Shown: positions 11,560 through 22,414 of the stretch, in pieces
Numbering within the stretch: position 1 is the first letter of the stretch
Layout: every line of letters begins with the position of its first letter
NCBI GenBank assembly: GCA_037039685.1
Contig: JAWNGF010000001.1
Coordinates: 4,712,001-4,776,000 of the forward strand
Direction: 5' to 3'
DNA length: 64,000 bases
From: Ceratobasidium sp. AG-K
Taxonomy: Eukaryota > Basidiomycota > Agaricomycetes > Cantharellales > Ceratobasidiaceae
Program-made: the position numbers and the translations under genes
The notes under the pieces: generated by a model
What the model saw: the letters and a program-made list of their open reading frames with translations, nothing else
The model's database searches: none
Told to the model about the DNA's origin: nothing

Positions 11560-12178
11560 TTAGATCGACTTCCCAAGCGTACCTAATTTCCATTTCTCCA
11601 ATATCTCCCATTTCTCTGGCGGTCCCTCACTTCTCACCAACCAGATTTCTTCCACATGAATCTCTGTAAGGCCAGAAACGGTGACACCAGGTTTCCCTTC
11701 AACCTTGGATGCGGTACCCTGGTCGTAGAGTTGCTGTAACAGCGATTCTTTCACGGCTGGGTCATCCCCATAGAATAAGGAAAGGTGAGGAAAATAGGTG
11801 TTGCCAGGGGGCAGTGGCTTATCGAGGGATTTCCGTACAGAGTTGTGGAGCGTTTCGAGTTCGTGATTATGATCAATAGAAACCAGGACAGATTGAAAGT
11901 ACGTTTTGCCAGTTTCGACGTTGCGAAAGCGTAGAGTCAGAGGTGAGAACTGGTCGAGATCAAGAGGAGGAAATGGTTGAGGTGTTGAACTGGGAACTGA
12001 AACCAGAGTAACGTGCGGTTGGAAGCTAGGCCCATTGCCATGCTTCGCCAGATCGTCGAGGATTGGTTGCAGGCGATCGAACTCATTTGATGATGGGGCG
12101 AGCCATAGCGAGAGACCTGTGAATTTACTTGACCTGTGAGTTCGATGCCATAGTAGGATACAAATAGTTTTTACCCAT
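11560..12178 (-). CDS. CPD1: 2',3'-cyclic phosphodiesterase (Cpd1-like, 2H phosphoesterase)
   Basis: Homologue of yeast Cpd1, which opens ADP-ribose 1'',2''-cyclic phosphate, a by-product of tRNA splicing. Two exons, 12178-12175 and 12116-11560, give 186 residues. The 2H fold's two catalytic motifs are present: HVTL (about residue 39, in PSFQPHVTLVS) and HLSL (in YFPHLSLFYG). The N-terminus MGLSLWLAPSSNEF matches the usual start of the family, and the C-terminus ends with EEIWLVRSEGPPEKWEIL. The first coding exon is only four bases (ATGG), followed by a 58-nt intron. It shares a 175-bp upstream region with the divergent DUF1776 gene. Confidence 0.85.
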
Positions 12179-12353
12179 GGCGGAAGTCAAGGCCATCGGG
12201 ATCGATGTCGATGACGGCGTAGATTAGGTAAGATTTAGTCACCTGGACATGCGTTGGAGAATCGCGCCGCGTTGACAGCGTTTGCTCTGTCTATAAAGCC
12301 CTCTATCGACGCTACGTCACTCTGTAGTCTACCTCAACGACCAAAACGCTATA
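12179..12353. promoter_or_regulatory. Bidirectional promoter between the cyclic phosphodiesterase and DUF1776 genes
   Basis: The start codons of two divergent genes are 175 bp apart. A TATA-like CTATAAAG at about 12291-12298 lies some 60 bases before the plus-strand ATG at 12354. No comparable element is evident for the minus-strand gene. Confidence 0.5.
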
Positions 12354-14159
12354 ATGCCGCTCCTTCCGACTCTTGAGGATATGAATGCGCACATCGAGGC
12401 GATGGAGGAGTTTGTCGCGAGCCACCTGCCCAACGCCCCGGATCTACCTCCTGTGCTCTCTCAAGTTTGGGGAAGAATGCGTGATGATCTCATGAGGTTC
12501 GGTCCTCCAAGCATGCCGGCTCTCCCTACATCGATCACAGGTCTCCGAGAGGCATTCGTAGAAGTCCCACTGTCTCCCACTCCTTCCCCTGTGTCCAAGG
12601 TCCCCGTCGGGCAAACAGCTACCGCCTGGCTCTCCAAGAACAAGTGAGTGCAATAAACAAAGTCTTACTCGTGTTTCTAATGGGAATTCAAGGTGGCCGG
12701 TCATCGGCGCCGCTGTGGGGAGCGGTTTACTCGCCGGTTACCTAATTACAAGCTCGAATGATTCCGCTCGGAGTCGTCCTCGGTTCCGCATTCTTGCTCG
12801 ATCAAGGAGAAGAACTAACGACCTGACTAGCGAGAGACGGGAAATAATCCGTAAGCTTTATCTACAGGTGTACGTATAAAGCCCTCGTATTTAACCAAAT
12901 TATATGCTACAGTTCTCTTGGGCGCAGATCATCCTTTTGGACTGGCATTGGCCCGCGATCTCGTCTCTAGAGGCTATGTAGTCATTGCTTCAGTTTCTCG
13001 TGGCGACCTTGCGGACGAGCTGGAGTCACATGGAGCGGGCTTTATTCGTGCACTGGTATTGAACCCCACCGATCCTACAACACTAAATCCATTCCTACGT
13101 GACATGCGCGCTACTCTAGGATTGCGTTTCCCTCTCGGCACCGCGGGAGATCCATATGCATCACCATCATCTCACGCACACATTGTATCTCTCGTTTCTC
13201 TCTTGTCATTGAACACATCCGACCCCTCGCTTGTGGTCGATAATGATGACACGGACACCTCCTTCATGCCCCTATCCAGCATGTCACTTACAAAGGACTA
13301 TCTCCCTCTCTTGATCTCATCACACGTTACGCCATTTGGAATCATCCAAGGTGTTCTACCCCATTTACGCAACACCAACAAGTACTTGCCCAAGTCGCAC
13401 CCAAGTGTAGTAATACTCCAGTCGGTGTACACGCTCGGTCCGGGGCGTAGCGGCGCTGACGCGATCGTCACCACTGCTAATACGACTGCACTTGACGTTT
13501 TCCGGCGTGAATTGCGCAATCAGGGGGTAGATGTATTTGAACTCGATATAGGAAGGATTGATATTGCTGGGGTCGTTCCCCTTGGGATGAAGAGACGTGA
13601 AGCGGCCCGCAGGGAGAAGTTTGCGAGCCAAGTTGGCAGGACTCCAAGCAGCTTCGAAGTCCTCGCTGATGCGGTCGCGGATGTAGTCGGGGAACGAAAT
13701 ATCATTCAGTGGTGGCGGGGGTCCAAGAGGCCAGTAGGTGCGGGTGGTAAGTTTTTGCACCTGTACGCATACATCATCTACTCACAGGTTTGACCAGCTC
13801 GTACATACGCATTGGCATCTCGTCTCCCCACGCGTGTTCTAGACTTTTTACTCACTCTTCCTCGCACATTACTTGCCATGCGTAATAATCCTGGCGCTGC
13901 TCTGCCTACGTCTAGCCTGCAGCCACCCCGCATTCAGACTACTTTACCTCCGGCCGGGGCAAACTCGGCTCAACCGGAGAGCGCCGTGACACCTAGCTCA
14001 AGCCTGCTTTCTCGGTCCGTCGAGCCCTCCCCTGCTGAGGAAGCGCGCCATCAGCATTCTTACAACATTCCAGCTGGTGAAGTCTGGGGCGGTGGATCTC
14101 ACGAAGATCAAGATAGCTGGATTAGCTTGTCCGGACGAGGCACCCCTGCTCATGCGTAG
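12354..14159 (+). CDS. DUF1776 family protein (fungal SDR-like)
   Basis: Fungal protein of the DUF1776 family, a divergent short-chain dehydrogenase-like fold of unknown function. Four exons (12354-12643, 12693-12850, 12913-13746, 13798-14159) give 547 residues. It starts with an acidic helical region, then a short hydrophobic segment (WPVIGAAVGSGLLAGYLI) that may be a membrane anchor followed by arginines. The Rossmann-like part contains LLGADHPFGLALARDL and GYVVIASVSR, later GIIQGVLPHL and VVILQSVYTL. The usual SDR catalytic YxxxK is not evident; the corresponding region reads SGADAIVTTANTTALDVFR, so it may be enzymatically inactive. The last acceptor was placed at 13797 because it alone gives an open frame (A-R-T-Y-A-L-A). 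The tail is Ser/Pro-rich. Confidence 0.8.
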
Positions 14160-14334
14160 TGGGTATAGTGGGCCATGATTCCTCATCTTCCAAGCCACAG
14201 ACATAGTTAATTCTCGCATGCACGTTCACACTCTGGACCCATTATGAAACTGCAAATATTTCTTCTGCGTTTGGTATAACAAGAAAACATTGGATGTACT
14301 GTGCCCCAACTCAATAGCATATTCTTGATGCCTG

Positions 14335-17300
14335 TTACGCGTATGGAATACCTGGAACAAAAGAGTGAGCGCGATATCCTGACTCGTGGGATATGTGTTA
14401 TACCGTTCTGCAACTAATGACGTGGGATTGTTTTAGTGACACTCAACCACCGAAACACGAGTGGCTTACCCGTTGGAACTCATCATAGACTGTGCTCCTA
14501 ACATTTTCATGAGCATTCTTGACGACGCCCATCATCCATTCGGCTGCTTGCCGCTCAGTCATATGTGGAACAAACCGATCTTGTAGGCGTTTGATTGTCG
14601 GTTCACCCTTGAAGCTGGGGAAATCAGTGCCAAGCATCAGTGCGACTGCGTCCACGAGCTGGGTGACGTGAGGTCGGATTGCGAGGAAGGCCTTGACGGT
14701 TAGTTGGACGAATAGGTTAAACCCTTGTGAGCCTTTGCCTCCCATTAGAACAACCATCTCGTGGTTTAGCTTGAATGAATTTGGTTCGAATTTGACACCC
14801 TAATAGGGTAAGGTCAGAGACAGAAAATGTATGCATATACGTGCAGCTTACTCCAGGTCGTATATACCACGAGCGCGATCATTGTCAGCACGTGCGGTAC
14901 GTTTGTGAGATATCTACTTATCTATGTCGAACAGGAACCCAAAGTCTGTGCAAGCGTACGTCGGTACACTTCAGACTGCTTAATCAATGCACTCACCGAT
15001 ATGGACAACATGCCCTTCACCGTCAATCATGATATTACCGTTGTGGCGATCCTTAATTTGGAGAATATAGCAGGCAACGGAGTAGGCGGCCATTGATTGG
15101 ATGAAGTTCAACCTAGCCTTTTGGAAGGCGATTGTGTCGGGAGTTCCATACTTCGAAATGAAAAAGGCCAACAGGTCGTTGATTTTCGCTCGGCCCATCT
15201 CGTCACGAGACGTAGCATTCGGGACGACGTCGATGACACCGCACTAGTACGCCAAGTCAGTGGTAGTTTTTGCCATAACCAAACGCCCAACTTACCCCTG
15301 GAGCTGTAGCTGTAACGCGATAAGGGTACAGGTACAACATTAAGCCGATGCCTTCAAAGATGTTCTTGAACATGGCAATGATCTGCAGGGCCAGTACGTC
15401 TTGTCGACAGTCGTCTCCAACCTTGAAGATTGCCTGCTGCCACACGTCGTATTCCTTCTTGACTTGCACCATAGCCCCAGCACCTTCCAGTACTGAGTTG
15501 GGGTCGTTCTCCACTTCTATGCGCTCCTTTCGTACTTTGAACGTAGCCATAAATGGCGCCTATTTGCATCATCCATTAGCTAGCTCTGGGCTCATATCGC
15601 TTCTAGGACGTACTTTGGCGTGACTTTGGAGTGGCCGACCGGACCTTTTGTCGATATCTACGACAACTCCGTCCGGGTTACTCGGAAGATAGCACCCGAC
15701 TTCAACCTTGATTTTGGCCATTTCCTCGTCGATTTTGGCCTTGTATAGTTAGTAGGCAATTTGGTGGAAATGACGATTGATTAATCCTCACTTTCTTTTC
15801 CGGCTTCGTCTTCTTGATGAACGGCTTCAACTTGCCCGAGATTGATGTAACCTCGTGGAAAAAGCCGAACTCTCGATCGTAAAACTCGCGAGCCTCTCCC
15901 GACAGTGAAGCAACCACCATCTCCGTCATGCGATCGAGCATTGGCTTCATAGGGTCCTCCTAGGGGACAATGAGTGCGATACTCTCGGAATACCATATCC
16001 GAGTGCATACGTACCACTTCTGCTGCGTCGCCCTTGTAACAGTTCGCTTTCATATTCCAGATAATCTGGTGGCAGAAGAGTTGCGAGATTTTGGCAGTCT
16101 CGAAGATGAACCTTTCCACGTAGCCTATAGGTTCCTTATCAGACTACTGCGTTGCAACAGTCCCCTTTTCTTACCATATGCATCGTTCCGTAGAGCTTGG
16201 ACAACTTGGGGAACGTAGAAGAATGTTACATCGACGGGATGCTGGGCTAGGACTCGATGGGCATATTGCAGGATGATGGGGTCGTTATCGAATTGGGGCT
16301 CGAAGAGTTTGATGGCGATGACAGGAGGGACAGGATCCCATGCCGAAAGCAGCTAAACAAGTAATTTTGTAATCGCCCAACGATGACAGACGCATATATG
16401 CGTACCTTATGGTCTCGCTTCTGGGTTCTCGTAAACCTCTCGCCAATAAAGAATCTAACTGCCTCGGGGACATGTAATGCCGAGCTAGGGTCAGCCCTTA
16501 CGAGTCGAGTAAGCTCTCCCTCCACCACTGGTCGCTTGAACCGTTCGACCATATGGGTGGCGATGGCTGCATCAATGCTCCAAGCAGTTCGCACCATTTG
16601 ACGCCAAGCATCCTTCAAAGCAAATGATGAGTACTGTGATACCTATGCTATAATCGAACGGCGTACGTCTGTAAGACTACGCTCGCTATTACTCAGGTAA
16701 TCGGCGCCCCGCTTTAGATCATTGGTTGGGTTGGCCCACACGCGTAGCCTACTGATCTCACTCTCAATGAGAAGCTTCAACAAGCTGTTTTGGGCACGAT
16801 GCTTCGATAGGTACTCTACAAAACAATTTGAGCGTTTCTTAGGGTCAACCAGTTATCATATCGTACCTGGGTTTCGAGATGCAGTCTTCTCGAGCTGAAG
16901 GCTCGATGTGACATGGTCAGCCCTAGCGTTATCGTGCTGAATCACTTCTAGGAACTCGTTCAACAGCTTAATATCGGTGTTCACTTGGATCAAATTTGCT
17001 CCAAAGGACCATCTAACACAAACGGCTCAGACGGATCTGAACAACTATAAAACAAAACGTTACTTACTGCGGCCGTACGGCGAACCACGAAAGGGCAGCC
17101 CGGTATAGGGCCTCCCGAAGACGGGCTTCTGGGTAGGTGTCCATCAAGCTACTTCGCAAGACCTCGAAACCGAATATCAACAGGCCAAAGCGAGGCTCGC
17201 GAGCTAACGGATGTGTGCTAAACCAAATGGTCGGTCAAAGTCGACTGCATAACTAGACCTGGACGAACCTCAGCGTAACACCCTTGCGAGTTGACCTCAA

Positions 17301-20300
17301 GACGAGCCTCAATAGCAGTTGCATTAGGCCGGGATTTTTGTATCGAACCGCTTGGAATCTACTCCTCAACATTTGAAGCAGGATAGTGTGAGGAACCAGC
17401 AGTCGGCGGGCGTCCCCGAGCGCCTGGTCTACGGTGGCCTTGTCGGTAGGGTTATACCCCACAGGATGACGGAAGGGATCAATAAAGCTTTTGTTCACGT
17501 TAATAGGCAGATTGACGCATGAGGACGTAAGTGCTTACTCCATCTGCTTGGAGAACATTCCCTTCTTCAGCTTGATCGTGCTCGCCCAGGCCGTATTGAA
17601 CTCGAGCATTAGGGATATCTCGATGTCTTTGCGCTCGCCAATCAACCACGTCCAAGCATCAATGCCGGTGGAAATGGTCGTGGGGGTGAATGCAGCAAAT
17701 GGCACAGCAACCAAATAGTGCAGAAGATCATAGTCCGGCTGTGAGGGCATTAGCGGATTTCAGGCTGAAAATATAGCTTGAACAAACCTCAGGGAGGGCC
17801 ATCAATACAGCTGCGCAACGGAACAGCAGTCGACGTAGGTCCTGAACAGTAAGCTTGCTAGTACGATCACGAATCTCCGCCACGGACACGGCGAGTTTGG
17901 CCTTCAGTGCCTTGATTTCGACAAATGGCGCCTTGGTTGGAGGAGGAAGCTGAATTTCCTCCACCCCTAGGAAGAGGGTCACTTTGTCAATTTTCGCAAC
18001 GAGCGCATAGAGCTATGCTATTACCTCCACGGTTTGCCAAACGAACCCCACCCGCCTCTCCACCAAAGTATGACTTGGAAATCATCTGACTGGAGAGTGC
18101 CCTCGCCCGGTCTAGGACGTACGGCTGGGAGTCTAGTCCTGGCTCAAACCGTTATCACAGGTTAGAGGAGCCCAAGCTACAATAACATACCTGGCTTCTT
18201 CTCTGACGCAGGCATACTTTTCGCGAATTGCAAGGCCACAGAGGCACCGAGCTCGGCCGAGTCGTTGGGAGCCACGATCTTGGTATCCGCGAGATAATTC
18301 TTTACGGAGCTCTTAGCACAAATAGATGATGCCAAAGCAGCCATATTACCTGAAGGGTGGCCTGTAACTCGATTGGTGCTCGAGCTGTAGCTGCTTCAAG
18401 CCATTTGTTCGTATGCTTGTACAGTTGAGAAAGTATCTCGTTTCGAGACGTATACGAGTCGGAAAGCTCGAGCTTGATGTCAGCCCTCGAGGATTGATAC
18501 ATGTGCTCGGGCGTGCACTTGATAGTCACGATTAGTCCAAGTATATCCTCACGACAAGACACTTACCTCGTCAAGATATTCGCCTTCACAAGCTCTGTGC
18601 ATTAACGTCAAGACCTCGAGTAGAGCGATTACGAAGGGCGGGTCGCAAAGTAGAGAAGGGAACGCAGAGATAAGGCGCTGCAGATATTTCACGGCGAGCT
18701 CTCGAACTTTGGCAATCCTGTGCGTGCTAGCAACAAGGAGTTTCTTCAGCTCTTGGGTCAAAGAAGGGCTGATAGAATGCTGGACAATCTTGCGGCTGAT
18801 GGTGTCGTTGACAAAGTCGCGAATGACCTGCTCAGCAAGTTAGGTGTGTACTGGCTGACAGAACGTCAAAACTAGCCTTTTCAGAAACCGACTCCATGCA
18901 AGACAGGAGCGGTAAGTTCTTGTTGATCGATTCGTTGGAGAAGTATGACGCCAAAGACGATGGGAGGAACATTTTCGAACGCATAGATTCCAAGTCGTGC
19001 ATCGTAAGTAGGAATATAACTTGCGTAGGCGAAAGATAGCGGACGTCCGCTCCACGTGTTGGGATAAACCTGTTTAGTGTGGCACGATGACGGGTAATTA
19101 CCTGATACATGTTGAGCGTAGGCTCCTAATATCGTGTGTAAAACTCACAATCTGCAAGTAGTCGTTCCGGAAAACGGGATTGTAATCGATTGCGTTGGTC
19201 AAGTAATCCTGGGCTTCCTCGAGCACGAACGGCGGCGTTTTGGCAGCGATCCTAGTCATGGCAGCATATTGCCACTCGTTGATCATGTCGCCCTTTTCAT
19301 CAGAAATGAGACGGAAAAGACCGCATATAAACCACATGTTGCGGAACAAGGCTGTGACCTCGCTATTTGGGTCGCGTTGGGGGTGGAAATCGGCGTGCGA
19401 AACGAGGGCATCGATGGGCAAGGTCAAGGCAACTAGCTCTGCTAACGAGTCCTGAGGCTAAAGAAAACATACTTCAGCGAGTGCATGGTTGCTAAAAGGG
19501 CTAACCCACAACGATTCCGCCCTTGTTCTTGCCAGCCTGTGTTTGAATCGCAGTACCTTTGTCAACGAACATTGACAACAACTCCATGAGATACGTTTCG
19601 TAAAGCTTGGGGCGGCTTTTCAATTCATGTGCAAGTCGTGTTTGAGCTGCCAAAACCTACATCCTTCGTGAGTTGACAGTTTTTACTAGAAACACAAAAG
19701 CGTACCTGATTACTGGATGACCGGGCCTCGGAATTACTTTCTGCACCCTCAACAATCCTGTTGATTTGCGAGAAAACTCGAATAATATCCGAAAATACAT
19801 TCTTGGGTGCAGCCAATGCCAGGTCAACAAGGTTGTATGAGATGGCCCCTTGGACACTGGGGTGTGCCGTTGGCAAACGCTGCAGCAAAAGCGAGATGCA
19901 AAGCTTCGTAACCTACACAAACTGGATGAGCCAACTAGCACGTCACGTTAGAATAGGAAACATACATCCTCCCGTTTAAATACCAAAGCCAACCGGGTAA
20001 CAACCGAAATCGTGCTCATTCCAATGAACCTCTTTTCGCCATCGGTCTTGTTACGAAGCCCAGATTCCATCGAGACCACGGCAGAAGAGTCGGTACTATG
20101 ATTGTGCAAATAAGGGAACGAGCCGGTATCCACATCTTGGTTTGTGGCAGTGATGTAGTTCAAAAGAGAATAGACAAACGACAAGACGAAGTCGTCGCCA
20201 GGAGCAAGCTAGAAAAGGCAATGAGCTAATGGTGCATCACGGCTGTTACGAACTCACCTCGATGCAAACGGCCAAGCAGTTGGCGGCGGCGGTCAGTACT

Positions 20301-21922
20301 GTTGGGGCCGTGGGGTCGGACACAAAGTGGAACTCGAACAACGAGAGAGGGGCAGTAACGAACTTGCGAATGTGATGAGCCATGGGACTGGCAAGCTCCG
20401 GGAAGCTGAAAAAGATGTTAGAATACCTTTTAAAACACGCGAAAAGGTTGCTCACTTGTGTACAAGCACAGTAACCGAAGTCAATGCCGCCTCTTGCAAG
20501 AGCCCATCATAGGCCGGAGACATGTCACTAAGCAGGAGCTTAAGATGAGTGATCAGATCATCATCCAAGTCCCCAAGCAAGACGCAGCAAAGGGTAGCCA
20601 GTTTCTGGATGTACATGTCAGCTATCAACCATATCAAGCCCAGCTACCCACTCACCAGACTCTCAGCCATAGTTTCCCAAGTATAAGTATCATTGTCAGG
20701 ATCGTCCTCCATATCTTCCACTTGCACCAACAAATCGGTGAAATACTTCATCGTCCGCACCATGGTCTGTTCCAAATGCTTCTTGGCGCCCTTCTGTGTA
20801 GTATCCGTCTCGCGGGCCTTTTGCCGCATGAGCGTGGCCCACGAAATGTTCGAAGCTTCCGCATCGTCGGTCAGCGCAGCCGTAACCGTGGTGCTCCTTT
20901 TGCGCTTCTCCTCAAACAAGCATTGTGGCGGGGCCAAGGTCTGGGCGATCGCAGTCCACTGGATTTCGACGATACTGCAAACGGCAAAGTACCCCGACAG
21001 CGGTCGCTCGTTGGCCTTGTAGCGGGCCAAGAAGGTTTGAACGTAGAGCGATAGCGAAGGGTCTTCTTCAGCGCGTTGGAGGAACTCTTCTACAATGCCG
21101 TTGAGCCTCTCGACGGTCTTGGTGGAGAAAATGCCAGTGATGGCTTGGGAGCATGCGAGCCATTCGGAGAGCTGCCATGGGAAAGGTGTGGCTGTTACGG
21201 CGCGATATAGGCCGTGGAATGCGGGCGAGACGTGAATAATGACCTCGGCCGCTACGAGGGCTCTAAGTAACAAGTCGAACGGTGCCAACGCCAAACGTAC
21301 CTGGCTCGCCACTCATCATCTGGACGGACTCTTGTGCAAATGTAACAATTGCACCAACAGCCCTATCACGATAATCCGGGTGCAACGACGCAAGTCTAAG
21401 CAGCGCGCAGACGGTAACAAACACCAGCTCATCGGGCAACGACCAGTCTACCCAGATGCGACCTTAGCCAAATGACCCGCTTGGAACGCAAAGACTCACC
21501 ACTCCACGCCAAACTCCGCTCATAATCGATATGCGGTACATCTCGCAAAATCCCAATCAAGACCGCAACTGTACTCTCGACGTGCGACTCGGGCGCAGAC
21601 AGTGCAAACTGGCCAAACGCAATATTGCAGTTGATTCTCGACGCGGGCTAGTCTGGACGTGAGCAAGCGACGTCATTCCCAGAGGCCACGCACCATGAAC
21701 ACTTTGGACGCGGCATCGTCCTCGTTCTCTACATCGCGCGTAACAACCTTGGAAGTAATGAGCTCGATGGCTTCGTTGACCTCCTCTGCCGGATCGCCAG
21801 CTTCGAGACTGTCGCTAATGTTCTGAGCTAACTCGGTTAGAATCAATTGATGTAAATTAAAGTCGAGGCTGCACTACTCGTCAGCTCACATCATACACAG
21901 CTTTCCGCACTCACGTATCCAT
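14335..21922 (-). CDS. STT4: Phosphatidylinositol 4-kinase, type III alpha (Stt4)
   Basis: Large lipid kinase that makes PI4P at the plasma membrane with scaffold partners such as Efr3 and Ypp1. It runs over 7.6 kb with dozens of short introns and should encode roughly 1.9-2.0 thousand residues. The start is ATGGATAC at 21922-21915, spliced to 21868 to give [17 protein letters not shown] long alpha-solenoid follows (21.9-17 kb), then the helical PIK region (17-16 kb) and the kinase domain (16-14.3 kb). Kinase motifs: [36 protein letters not shown] and, assembled over tiny exons, [12 protein letters not shown], then [16 protein letters not shown]. The end is FQRLQNGIPYA, matching the conserved C-terminus of the family; it is reached only through a 10-nt exon (14404-14413) and a 17-nt last exon (14335-14351). 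One intron appears to be AT-AC. The start of the next gene upstream is on the same strand. Confidence 0.92.
14404..14413 (-). other. 10-nt microexon at the end of STT4
   Basis: TTGCAGAACG lies between a 56-nt intron (14414-14469) and a 52-nt intron (14352-14403). With the 17-nt last exon it completes Q-R-L-Q-N-G-I-P-Y-A and a TAA stop, reproducing the conserved family C-terminus. Without the last splice the frame would run on to 14207 with about 65 extra, non-conserved residues. Confidence 0.8.
14852..14859 (-). other. 8-nt microexon in STT4
   Basis: GACCTGGA, read on the minus strand, sits between the AT-AC intron and a normal 52-nt GTAAGC...TTAG intron (14800-14851). It supplies most of the conserved G-P-G of the activation segment. 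Skipping it would shift the frame within the kinase core. Confidence 0.75.
14860..14921 (-). other. Putative AT-AC intron in the kinase activation segment of STT4
   Basis: On the minus strand the intron begins ATAAGT right after GTTCGACATAG and ends in GTATATAC right before GACCTGGA. Removing it gives GAC ATA GGA CCT GGA GGT GTC, the family's D-I-G-P-G-G-V. No AG dinucleotide exists between 14915 and the GGAG at 14852, so no GT-AG solution can produce this motif. The donor resembles GTAAGT with the first base changed, and a CTGAC branch site lies about 25 nt before the 3' end, so it looks like a U2-type AT-AC intron rather than a U12 one. Confidence 0.75.
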
Positions 21923-22414
21923 GTTGGAATCGCGTACACTCTAATCGTGGTCAGAGTTGACGCCGCAGTTAATGAAACCCAATAGGGAATTTCATCACAG
22001 GTACGGTGTTTGTTTGCATCACGTGCCAGCAACCCGGTACCGCGCTCATCGGAGATTGAAACAACCTTTAGCCAAGGGTGGCCACTGAAACGCATTAATC
22101 TCGGTTCATCACACAAAACACGTTTAAAACCTCCGAACAGTTTGATTCGAAGTAAAACTATACTATGGTACATTTGCCAAGGCAGGGTTCGAGAGCGGGA
22201 GTCGAGTTGCATGCAAAAAGAGAGGAAAGGTTGCAGGAGTTTAGGGACTATATGATACGGGCGGGGCAGTATTCGAATACAAGATGTTCAGATCGACCAA
22301 AGGTTAAACAACGAAGAGTAGTAAGCAAAGTAGGAGAGCATAGCGCGTCACCGAAAGCAGCAGAAGCATGGGACCGACTCGCGGAACTGGGGGCATGATG
22401 AGGCGAGGGGAGTA
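21923..22414. other. Intergenic region, STT4 promoter and arrestin-gene 3' end
   Basis: About 490 bases between two minus-strand genes. They should contain the STT4 promoter and the 3' untranslated region of the arrestin-like gene. I see no coding sequence or distinct motif. Confidence 0.4.

Noticed and set aside
14207..14413. Longer C-terminal reading of the PI4-kinase ending at 14207
   Set aside because: The alternative splice to 14351 gives the exact conserved N-G-I-P-Y ending, while the longer tail looks like intron plus 3' untranslated sequence. It is kept only as a possible isoform.
20458..21054. Plus-strand open frame of 198 codons inside the PI4-kinase region
   Set aside because: It lies opposite exons whose minus-strand translation matches the kinase solenoid; it has no family resemblance of its own.
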